Origin: an uncultured Prevotella sp.
GTDB lineage: Bacteria > Bacteroidota > Bacteroidia > Bacteroidales > Bacteroidaceae
NCBI GenBank assembly: GCA_946405145.1
Contig: CAMJGE010000006.1
Span: 62,001 to 126,000, forward strand
DNA length: 64,000 nt
Direction: 5' to 3'
Positions within the stretch are counted from its first letter, which is position 1. Each line of letters opens with the position of its first letter. Made by a program: the position numbers and the translations under genes. The notes under the pieces are model-generated. The model did not search any database, was not told the DNA's origin, and saw only the letters and a list, made by a program, of their open reading frames with translations. Of the stretch, positions 16,943 through 25,433 are shown piece by piece.

Positions 16943-18124
16943 ATGAATATGAACAAAATAAACTATCTATTATCTACCTGCTTGATCAGCCTGTCGTTCT
17001 GTCTGATAGGCTGTAGCAGCGACAAAGGTTACGACGACAACTACCAGCCTGCTGACTTCCTGCCCAACACAGGCGAGCCGGAAATCACAGCCGTCTATGC
17101 AGGCACCGACATCCAGCTGGCAACCCCCATCAGCGAGGGTAAGCCTGGCGATAATATCATCATTGTGGGCAAGAACCTCAACAATCTGGAGCTGCTGAGA
17201 TTCAACACCGTTGAGGCTGACCTCAGCAAGACCTATACTGTTTCTACGAAGGCTTACGTCAGCATCCCGACGGCATTTGCCTTAGAGCATCAGAACCTGA
17301 TCGAATACACCACCGATAAGGGAACGGCAACCTATCCCTTTGTGGTGAAGTTCCCTGAGCTAGTGGTGAGCCATCTCGACAATGAGTTTGCCGCACCAGG
17401 CGATGTCGTGAAGGTGGTGGGAGAGAACTTCGATTACTACGGCTTCGACGAGGAAGGCACAGGCTCCACAGTGAGTATCAACGGAAAGGCTGTCAAGGTG
17501 GAATATGTCTCAGCAGAAGGCGTAGGCGTGAAAGTGCCTGCTGGTATCAAGGACAACAGTACCGTGACTGTGAAATGGACAGATGCAGCAGGTGAACAAA
17601 AGAGCGTCAGTCTTCCTCTGCGCCCCACAACGGGTCGTCTCTTTAAGGAACTCACGAAGAAGATGATCACCAAGACCGATCGAACTGTCAGCATCGAAGA
17701 CGACAGTCAGGTTACCTCTTGTAACAGTCAACTCGGCACAAACCACCTTCATATCTCAGGCACGCTGAAAGCTTGGTCGTGGTTGGAGCTGGCTATCTCT
17801 CAGACTTTGCCAAATCTGAGCATCAGCGATGTGGCAGACTACTGCCTCGCTTTCGAAGTCCTCAATGCAGAGGACAACAAACTGCTCGGCTCAGGCTACG
17901 AGTTCGCATGGAACAGCGATTGGGATCATGCCTGTAAGTGGAATCCGGGCAGCGGCTTCACTACCGGTGGCAAGTGGCAGACCGTACGCATCCCCCTCGC
18001 AGCGTTTGCCCCCAACGGCATCAGCTCTGCAGACAATCAGATGACACTCTCCTTCGGCTTCCAGCCCTCGGAGACCTACAAGGCTGATTTCCGTCTGGGT
18101 AACTTCAGAATCCAGAAGAAATGA
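16943..18124 (+). CDS. IPT/TIG-domain surface glycan-binding lipoprotein
   Basis: A 393-residue lipoprotein (lipobox LIGC) in the place usually held by a SusE/SusF-type surface glycan-binding protein. Two IPT/TIG-like immunoglobulin folds lie at about 45-140 (KPGDNIIIVGKNL) and about 140-225 (APGDVVKVVGENF). A C-terminal domain (about 235-393) is rich in exposed Trp and Tyr (LKAWSWLELAI, FAWNSDWDH), as expected for a glycan-binding beta-sandwich. It would recruit mannan to SusC/D. Binding to mannan is inferred from the operon. Confidence 0.82.
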   Translation: MNMNKINYLLSTCLISLSFCLIGCSSDKGYDDNYQPADFLPNTGEPEITAVYAGTDIQLATPISEGKPGDNIIIVGKNLNNLELLRFNTVEADLSKTYTVSTKAYVSIPTAFALEHQNLIEYTTDKGTATYPFVVKFPELVVSHLDNEFAAPGDVVKVVGENFDYYGFDEEGTGSTVSINGKAVKVEYVSAEGVGVKVPAGIKDNSTVTVKWTDAAGEQKSVSLPLRPTTGRLFKELTKKMITKTDRTVSIEDDSQVTSCNSQLGTNHLHISGTLKAWSWLELAISQTLPNLSISDVADYCLAFEVLNAEDNKLLGSGYEFAWNSDWDHACKWNPGSGFTTGGKWQTVRIPLAAFAPNGISSADNQMTLSFGFQPSETYKADFRLGNFRIQKK

Positions 18125-18146
18125 ACTAAGAGAAAGGGATAAAAAC

Positions 18147-18308
18147 ATGGCAAAAGGATTTCAGTTTTCCTTAGATGAAGATTCCATTCCAAACTTTGGG
18201 ATGTACGTTTCAAACTTTGGGATGTATGTACCAGACTTTGGGATGTACGTTCCAAACTCTGCAACGGAAAACTTTGCGAATGTCTTGCAAAAAACAATCC
18301 ATGCCTGA
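18147..18308 (+). CDS. Possible small repeat protein, 53 residues
   Basis: An open frame missed by length cut-offs, in the 240-base gap before the giant gene. It begins MAKGFQFSLDEDSI and then has three heptapeptides, PNFGMYV, SNFGMYV and PDFGMYV, encoded by a 21-base tandem repeat, before a short tail ending in KTIHA. The unit length is a multiple of three and the frame stays open through all units. Of the four base differences between units, two are silent. No signal peptide, promoter or Shine-Dalgarno is visible. The repeat could equally be a non-coding dispersed element, because the opposite strand is also open across it. Function unknown. Confidence 0.35.
   Translation: MAKGFQFSLDEDSIPNFGMYVSNFGMYVPDFGMYVPNSATENFANVLQKTIHA
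18190..18252 (+). repeat. 21-bp tandem repeat, 3 units plus a partial fourth
   Basis: Units at 18190-18210, 18211-18231 and 18232-18252, consensus CAAACTTTGGGATGTACGTT; a fourth decays after CAAACT. The only direct repeat between the IPT/TIG gene and the giant GH26 gene. Confidence 0.9.
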
Positions 18309-18363
18309 ACAAACCCTATACGAAGATTTGAAATTAAAATAATAACTAAATATTAGAAACGAT

Positions 18364-21300
18364 ATGAAAAAGTTATTAACGATACTGATATTGCTGCTGA
18401 CAGTAGCCTCCCAAGGCTGGGCTGGGACTGAAATATTAACTAATTTCGGCACAGTTAATGGAAGCCAGACAACCTTTTCCGTTAATGAAGGGAAAGGGAC
18501 TTTTAGCCAATTAGCAGGTGCCTGGGAAGGAGGTATTCAATACTACCCTGCAAATATATGGGCTTATCGTCTTGTTGTTACAACAGAGGATAATGCCGAT
18601 TTGAAAATTGAAGTAGAGTATGATGGTGGAATGTCCACGGAATTTAGTGATGCTCAAGCCACAAATCAGAGAATACTCAATTTAGAGCATAGCAAAAAAA
18701 TAACAAAAATATTTATTCAAGACAAAACAGGTGGGTCACAAGAGAGTCCTAATGTTATAGTCTTCACCTCTATTAATTATGATGATGAAATAGATGCCAC
18801 TGCAGAAACAGGGAAAACAAAGTTATTAGATTGTTTTACTCCATATGATAACGTAACATATTCCAATCATAAATTTAGTGGCCCTCATAATGGTGGAATG
18901 CAATGCTGGATTGACGGAAGTTCAAATATACATAATAGCAGCTTTATCGTGCAAACAAGTGAACCAAAAAAACTTGAAATCAGTATTGAGTACACAGATG
19001 GATGGTATGCTAAATATCAAGCAGCGTCGAACGATTTTAATCTAAGTATTGACCCTAAAAGAAATATAAAAAAATTAGAAATATATAATAGATCTGGTGC
19101 ATCTATTTCTGAATTGGAGTTCACAGAAATGCTAATTAGCAATGACGAAGGGAATAACCCAACAATTCCTAAATATAGTATTAAAACTGGTTTTACTGGA
19201 ACAGACGAGAATAGAACACAAACTTACACAGTTCCTAATGAAACAGACTTATATGCTAAGGATTTGTATCTCAAATTTAATTCCTCAATTACAGCCCAAA
19301 TACTGGTGACATATACAGATTCTGATAATCCCGTAGAGTATGCGAATAAAGAAGCTCAAGAAAGACATCTCAAGTTGAACTTTGCTAAAAAGTTAAAAGA
19401 AATAAAAGTCATTTCAACTTCACCTATTGAATGGAGTTGGGAAGATATGTATGTTGGTGAAGAGGAAAGTAATGAATTTGAAATGCCTACAACTTTGACT
19501 CTTTCTTGGACGGGCACTAAGGCATTGTCATCTGAAACACCTGTGTCAGTAGCAGCCAGTGAATTCAGCAGTATTACAGCAGGAACACGTGTCCAGTTTA
19601 ATACGAGTGCTAATGGGACAATAAAGGTTACAACAACCATATCGTCAGAGGAAGTAACGCTTCAAGACGGTAATGTATATGGTTCATGTTTTTTTGAAGT
19701 TACGGAAGGGAATATTTCCTCACTCAAGGAAAATGGTATTTCTATAACTGGTACAGCTACACTATCAGGAATAAACATTACCAGCACGTACTCAACAGGA
19801 ACTATCACTCTTGATGACGACCCCCCACTACTCCCATGTGGATGGGACTCAGGCTATAATACTTCAAATAAAACAGTCACCATTAATAGTGCTTGGGGTG
19901 CCCGCGGTTGGTTTGTAGGCGATGACAAGTACAACGATAAGAAGTGTATTACCGTCAACTTCGCTGAGAGTGGCGTAAGTGCAGCAGGAGTGTTGAAGAT
20001 GGAATACATCAAGGATTCAGGAATGTTGGACAATATAACAACAAACATCGAGACTTCCAGCACAAGTGCTTCTTTAGATATTCCTACTTCAGACCTAGTA
20101 AGAATCGTACAGGTATATATCACAAGTGAAACAGTCAATGCAACCTATCAGCTTTCAAGTGTGGAGGTTGAAGAAAAGACAAATCCACTTACTCTCTCCT
20201 GGACAGGTACTCAGGCATTGTCTGAAACTCCTGTGACAGTTGCAGCCAGTGAATTCAGCAGTGTTACAGCAGGCACGAAGGTACAGTTGACTGTCAATGC
20301 AGATGGTACGATGAAAGTTGCCATTCCTGCAGCAACGGAGGTAGAGCTCTTCAACGGCTCAGTATGGTCTGGTGCATTCTACTTTGAGGTGACAACAGGC
20401 AACATTGATGCGCTGAAAGCAAATGGAATCTCCATTACTGGTAGTGGAACCTCACTGACAGCGATAGAGATTTCAACTTATGCCACAGGAACTGTAACTC
20501 TTGAAGGTGAAAATCCCTTATCTTGCGGATGGAGTTCAAGTTATGCATCCAATACAGTGACTATCACAGGAAGTTGGGGTGCACGTGGTTGGTACGTAGG
20601 TGACGACAAGTATAATGATAAGAAGTGTATTACCGTCAACTTCGCAGAGAATGGTGTAAGTGCAGCAGGAAGTCTGAAGATGGAGTATATCAATTCAAAT
20701 GGTGTACTTACTTCAACAGATGTATCAATCGCAACAACGGATACGAAGGTTTCCCTGGACATTCCAGAATCCAATCTCGTAAGAATCGTACAGGTATATA
20801 TCACAAGTGAAACAGTCAATGCAACCTATCAGCTTTCAAGTGTGGAGGTTGAAGAAAAGACAAATCCACTTACTCTCTCCTGGACAGGTACTCAGGCATT
20901 GTCTGAAACTCCTGTGACAGTTGCAGCCAGTGAATTCAGCAGTGTTACAGCAGGCACGAAGGTACAGTTGACTGTCAATGCAGATGGTACGATGAAAGTT
21001 GCCATTCCTGCAGCAACGGAGGTAGAGCTCTTCAACGGCTCAGTATGGTCTGGTGCATTCTACTTTGAGGTGACAACAGGCAACATTGATGCGCTGAAAG
21101 CAAATGGAATCTCCATTACTGGTAGTGGAACCTCACTGACAGCGATAGAGATTTCAACTTATGCCACAGGAACTGTAACTCTTGAAGGTGAAAATCCCTT
21201 ATCTTGCGGATGGAGTTCAAGTTATGCATCCAATACAGTGACTATCACAGGAAGTTGGGGTGCACGTGGTTGGTACGTAGGTGACGACAAGTATAATGAT

Positions 21301-24300
21301 AAGAAGTGTATTACCGTCAACTTCGCAGAGAATGGTGTAAGTGCAGCAGGAAGTCTGAAGATGGAGTATATCAATTCAAATGGTGTACTTACTTCAACAG
21401 ATGTATCAATCGCAACAACGGATACGAAGGTTTCCCTGGACATTCCAGAATCCAATCTCGTAAGAATCGTACAGGTATATTTCACCAGTGGAACTGCCAA
21501 TGCAACCTATCAGCTTTCAGCAGCAACAGTGAATGACAAGGTGGTGGATAACCGCACGGAGAAAACCCTTGTGGAGAAGTCGCAGGCCATTGCTGATGGT
21601 GATATTGAGATTAATCGTGGCCTGTTTAGTAATGCTGTTGCTGGCGATATCATCCGCATTTATGCTAAAGACCTGAGTGCAACATCGAAGATTGCCCTTG
21701 CGACAGACTATGATTCTGCTTTCGACGGTGCTAACTGGACAGGATTTACAGAGTCACCATTCTCACTGAAACTAACAGCATCGCTTCTGTCAAAGGTTCA
21801 GGAAAAGAATCTCTTGATTCGTGGTGAGAACTTTACCTTTACAAAGGCAGTGCTCTATACAGAAAAAGAGCTTGGTGAACCCATTGGCAGTGGTGGCGAA
21901 GAGCCAGAAATCTCCAATACCGATGCCAGTGAGGAAACGAAGAAGCTTTTCAACGTGCTGAAGAATCTCTATGGCAAAAAGATTGTCTCTGGCGTGGTGG
22001 CTAATGTTGATTGGAATACAAAGGAGGCAGAAAATGTATATGGATGGACGGGTAAGTATCCTGCTATGAATGTGTATGACTATATCAATCTCCACGCCTC
22101 GAAGGATGTAAACAGTGCCGGTTGGGTTGACTACAGCGATATCACCACTGCCAAGAACTGGTGGAAGGAAGGCGGTATTGTGGGTGCTATGTGGCACTGG
22201 CAAGTAAAGGCCAACAACGGTACAGATTACACCTGCACACCAGGAACGGCAGCTGGTGAAACATTGTTCGATGCCTCAAAGGTTTATGATGAGGGAACTT
22301 CTGAAAATACCCTCGCCAAGCAGCAGTTGGATCAGCTCTGTGGTTATCTGAAGAAGATGCAGGATGCGGGGATTCCTGTCGTTTGGCGACCACTTCATGA
22401 GGCTTCAGGTAATGTAGAACAATATTCTGGCGGTAAGGCTTGGTTCTGGTGGGGTGCCAAGGGGGCTGATGTCTATAAACAGCTCTGGCAATGGATGTAT
22501 AACTACATGGTAAAGACCAAGGGCTTGAATAACCTCATTTGGGTATGGACTTCGCAGACAAAAGATAATAACTGGTATCCTGGCGATGCTTACGTCGATA
22601 TCATCGGACGTGACAACTACGGAGCAACAGCCGCTACTCTCGCTACAGAATATGAGGCCCTGAAGGCTGCATATCCCAATAAGATGATTACACTCTCAGA
22701 GTGTGGCAACAGCGAATCTACAGAGATGGCAAAGTTGAGTAGCATCTGGGATGCAGGTAGTCGTTGGAGTTGGTTCATGACTTGGTATGACGGTGATTAC
22801 AATAAAGGCGCAAGCACAACTCACAAGCATGCTGGTGAAACTTGGTGGAAGGATGCTGTAAGTAAGGATTACGTGATAACCCGCGACAAGATGAAAGAAC
22901 TATTAGGACAGGAGTCTTCCGATGATTCAAAGACCGGTGTAAACATCAGTCTGGATGACCTGAATGAGGGTTGGAGCTCTAGTTATAATGCGGCAACTAA
23001 GACTATCACGACTGAAGGTGAGTGGGCTGCTCGTGGCTGGTATATCGGTGATAACCGCTATAACAGCAAGGGTTCTGTTACTGTGAAGTTTGAGGCTGTA
23101 CAGTTTGGTGTTACCCTGAAGATGGAGTACACAAATACCAATGGTGATAGCAAATCGGTAAGTGCTGGTGCTGCAGCTGGTGAAACAGAAGTAGAGCTCG
23201 ATATTCCTACTGATGTAAAGACCATCGAGAAGGTTTATATTACCTATCAACCTATAGGCACCTTGAAACTTACATCAGCAACAGTGAATGACAAGGTGGT
23301 GGATAACCGTACGGAGAGAACCCTTGTTGAGAAGTCGCAGGCTATATCAGATGGTGATATCGCCATCAACCGCGGTCTGTTCAGCAATGCTGTAGCAGGT
23401 GATGAGATCCGCATCTATGCCGACGGTCTGAGTGAGAGCTCTAAGCTGGCTTTGGAACCAGGTGATTACTCTGGTGCTTTCGACGGTGCTAACTGGACAG
23501 GCTTCACGGAGTCACCCTTTAAGCTGAAGCTGACTGCCACTCTCATTGCTACTATTAAGGAGAAAGGTCTGCTTATCCGTGGTGAGAGCTTCACCTTTAA
23601 GAAAGCTGTTCTATACACGGAGAAAGAATTAGGCTCTGAGATCTCTGATGAAGAGAAGAAGGGCGATGAAGAGAAAGATGATGAGGAAAAGATCATCGAC
23701 AAGAAGACTGGTGAGGCTGATCTGACGGTGTTGGCTCCGCAGGATGATACGAAGACGACGCTTACGGAGAATGAGGATGGCTCTATCACCATGACTACCA
23801 CTGAGCCTTACTGCGCTGCACAGATTTGGTTTAACGATCCTGAGCCTGTGGCTGGTAATGTGCTGAAGGTGGAGCTGGCTGAATCGAATGTGAACGTGAC
23901 GGTAACAGTGAAATATACTGATGGCACTGAGTCGCAGATGAGTGCGAACACGATGGTGGCGAATGCCCGTGCTATGACCCGTGCTGTTGCTTCGGCTCGT
24001 GCTGCTACAAGGGGCGATTCTGATTCCGGCACTACCGTTGAGGTGCCTCTGGAGACAGGTAAGGAGGTGCAGAACATCGAGGTGAAGAATAATGTGGCTG
24101 GCACCATCACCATCAAGAAGATGCAGGTTACTACCATCAATGTGTTTACCAATGGTGAGGCAAACCTCTCGATGCTGAAGCCCCAGAGCAATGCCACCTA
24201 CGACACTTCAACTCACACCCTCGCTACCACAAAGGGATGGACAGGTGCTACTATCAGTCCTGTTGCTGGCGAGAATGTCAGCGGCAAGGAACTGCTGATT

Positions 24301-25398
24301 GAGTTTGCAGATGCCAGCAAGGTGAAGGTGGCTGTGAAGTACCGCACGGATGTGGAAGGCCCAAGCACGATTATGGAGAAAGCTGCCAAGGCAGTTCGTC
24401 TCGCCCTCGACAACACGAAGAACATTCAGGAGATCTCAATCCAGCCCACAGAGGCCTCGATTGTCACCTTCACTAAAATTGCTGTTAACAGCGAGGAGAG
24501 CGACGACGGCACGTTGAAGCCAGGAAAGACCATCACCCTCTGGGAGAGTGCTGCTGGTGAGACTCTCTCTTGGAATGAGGTAGCCAACCAGGATGCTTCT
24601 GTCGGCGAGATGCTTCAGGAATATGATGAGTTGCTGATTACCATCAGTGGTGTGACAGAAGATTGCGACTGGCCTAAGGTGTTCATCCGTGATGCCAGCT
24701 CAGAACAGGCAGGCAATGAGGTGCTGCTGAATGATATCGGCTCATTCCCCTATACTGTTCGCATTGTGCTGACTGGCGAGATGGCTCAGCAGTTGCAGGA
24801 AGGCTTTAGCATCTGTGGCGATGGCGTGACGGTAACGAAGCTTCAGGTGTATCGTCCTGAGGCTCCTAAGGAGGGCGACATCCATCTGGCAGATCTGAAC
24901 TACGGCTACAACTCCAGCTACGATAAGGGTACCCACACCATTACGACAACGGCTCGCTGGGCAGCTCGTGGCTGGGAGATTGGCGACAAACGCTACAATG
25001 ACAAGAACCTCATCACGGTGAAGTTTGAACCAGTTGACTTCCCAGTGACTCTGAAGATGGAATACACCACTGGTATACAGACGGCTCAGGCCACTTCTGT
25101 CGGTGTGCCCGCAGGTCGCACGGAGCTGTTGCTTGAGATTCCGAAGGGTATCTCTAAACTCAATCGTGTGTATATCATCTACGAGAATCCTGGCAGTGTG
25201 AAGCTCACGGAGGCTTCTGTCACCTATCAGGACAAACTGAAACTGAGCACCGCCATCGAAGCCTTTGAGGCAGAGGGTGTGATCCATGATGGACGCTACG
25301 ACACCGACGGATGGTATAACCTGCGAGGCATGCGTATCGCAGAGCCGAAGACCAGTGGCATCTACATACATGGTGGAAAGAAGGTTGTGATTTATTAA
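18364..25398 (+). CDS. Giant modular secreted GH26 mannanase with repeated beta-sandwich modules
   Basis: A 2344-residue secreted protein. Order seen: signal peptide (1-20); three N-terminal strand-rich modules (about 22-140, 152-260, 270-375); alternating units at 380-484/491-603, 609-716/719-830 and 836-943/946-1057; a sensor-like module (about 1064-1171); the GH26 domain (about 1185-1516, acid/base Glu1346 in WRPLHEASG, nucleophile Glu1446 in ITLSECGNS); a module with W-x-ARGW-x-x-GD-x-x-YN (about 1526-1640); a second sensor-like module (about 1650-1757); an acidic linker; two more modules (about 1782-1922, 1924-2045); a third sensor-like module (about 2057-2163); another ARGW module (about 2169-2286); and a sorting-type tail GIYIHGGKKVVIY. 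Residues about 600-1060 contain an exact tandem duplication. It would be an extracellular or surface mannanase with many weak binding sites. The first 1.4 kb is clearly more AT-rich than the rest. Confidence 0.88.
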   Translation: MKKLLTILILLLTVASQGWAGTEILTNFGTVNGSQTTFSVNEGKGTFSQLAGAWEGGIQYYPANIWAYRLVVTTEDNADLKIEVEYDGGMSTEFSDAQATNQRILNLEHSKKITKIFIQDKTGGSQESPNVIVFTSINYDDEIDATAETGKTKLLDCFTPYDNVTYSNHKFSGPHNGGMQCWIDGSSNIHNSSFIVQTSEPKKLEISIEYTDGWYAKYQAASNDFNLSIDPKRNIKKLEIYNRSGASISELEFTEMLISNDEGNNPTIPKYSIKTGFTGTDENRTQTYTVPNETDLYAKDLYLKFNSSITAQILVTYTDSDNPVEYANKEAQERHLKLNFAKKLKEIKVISTSPIEWSWEDMYVGEEESNEFEMPTTLTLSWTGTKALSSETPVSVAASEFSSITAGTRVQFNTSANGTIKVTTTISSEEVTLQDGNVYGSCFFEVTEGNISSLKENGISITGTATLSGINITSTYSTGTITLDDDPPLLPCGWDSGYNTSNKTVTINSAWGARGWFVGDDKYNDKKCITVNFAESGVSAAGVLKMEYIKDSGMLDNITTNIETSSTSASLDIPTSDLVRIVQVYITSETVNATYQLSSVEVEEKTNPLTLSWTGTQALSETPVTVAASEFSSVTAGTKVQLTVNADGTMKVAIPAATEVELFNGSVWSGAFYFEVTTGNIDALKANGISITGSGTSLTAIEISTYATGTVTLEGENPLSCGWSSSYASNTVTITGSWGARGWYVGDDKYNDKKCITVNFAENGVSAAGSLKMEYINSNGVLTSTDVSIATTDTKVSLDIPESNLVRIVQVYITSETVNATYQLSSVEVEEKTNPLTLSWTGTQALSETPVTVAASEFSSVTAGTKVQLTVNADGTMKVAIPAATEVELFNGSVWSGAFYFEVTTGNIDALKANGISITGSGTSLTAIEISTYATGTVTLEGENPLSCGWSSSYASNTVTITGSWGARGWYVGDDKYNDKKCITVNFAENGVSAAGSLKMEYINSNGVLTSTDVSIATTDTKVSLDIPESNLVRIVQVYFTSGTANATYQLSAATVNDKVVDNRTEKTLVEKSQAIADGDIEINRGLFSNAVAGDIIRIYAKDLSATSKIALATDYDSAFDGANWTGFTESPFSLKLTASLLSKVQEKNLLIRGENFTFTKAVLYTEKELGEPIGSGGEEPEISNTDASEETKKLFNVLKNLYGKKIVSGVVANVDWNTKEAENVYGWTGKYPAMNVYDYINLHASKDVNSAGWVDYSDITTAKNWWKEGGIVGAMWHWQVKANNGTDYTCTPGTAAGETLFDASKVYDEGTSENTLAKQQLDQLCGYLKKMQDAGIPVVWRPLHEASGNVEQYSGGKAWFWWGAKGADVYKQLWQWMYNYMVKTKGLNNLIWVWTSQTKDNNWYPGDAYVDIIGRDNYGATAATLATEYEALKAAYPNKMITLSECGNSESTEMAKLSSIWDAGSRWSWFMTWYDGDYNKGASTTHKHAGETWWKDAVSKDYVITRDKMKELLGQESSDDSKTGVNISLDDLNEGWSSSYNAATKTITTEGEWAARGWYIGDNRYNSKGSVTVKFEAVQFGVTLKMEYTNTNGDSKSVSAGAAAGETEVELDIPTDVKTIEKVYITYQPIGTLKLTSATVNDKVVDNRTERTLVEKSQAISDGDIAINRGLFSNAVAGDEIRIYADGLSESSKLALEPGDYSGAFDGANWTGFTESPFKLKLTATLIATIKEKGLLIRGESFTFKKAVLYTEKELGSEISDEEKKGDEEKDDEEKIIDKKTGEADLTVLAPQDDTKTTLTENEDGSITMTTTEPYCAAQIWFNDPEPVAGNVLKVELAESNVNVTVTVKYTDGTESQMSANTMVANARAMTRAVASARAATRGDSDSGTTVEVPLETGKEVQNIEVKNNVAGTITIKKMQVTTINVFTNGEANLSMLKPQSNATYDTSTHTLATTKGWTGATISPVAGENVSGKELLIEFADASKVKVAVKYRTDVEGPSTIMEKAAKAVRLALDNTKNIQEISIQPTEASIVTFTKIAVNSEESDDGTLKPGKTITLWESAAGETLSWNEVANQDASVGEMLQEYDELLITISGVTEDCDWPKVFIRDASSEQAGNEVLLNDIGSFPYTVRIVLTGEMAQQLQEGFSICGDGVTVTKLQVYRPEAPKEGDIHLADLNYGYNSSYDKGTHTITTTARWAARGWEIGDKRYNDKNLITVKFEPVDFPVTLKMEYTTGIQTAQATSVGVPAGRTELLLEIPKGISKLNRVYIIYENPGSVKLTEASVTYQDKLKLSTAIEAFEAEGVIHDGRYDTDGWYNLRGMRIAEPKTSGIYIHGGKKVVIY
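20098..21459 (+). repeat. Exact tandem duplication, 2 x 681 bp
   Basis: Bases 20098-20778 and 20779-21459 are identical by eye, and about 20 more bases match after the second copy. Each copy is 227 codons and keeps the frame, giving two identical pairs of modules. Zero divergence implies very recent duplication or gene conversion. Confidence 0.95.
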
Positions 25399-25433
25399 GT
25401 ATTTTCGATTCATATTTTAATGTTGGTAATTGC

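Noticed and set aside
18076..18452. Minus-strand frames across the 21-bp repeat
   Set aside because: Open only because of the repeat; they start inside the flanking genes and lack signals.
20098..21459. 681-bp duplication as an insertion sequence
   Set aside because: It is in frame within one protein, has no transposase and no terminal inverted repeats.
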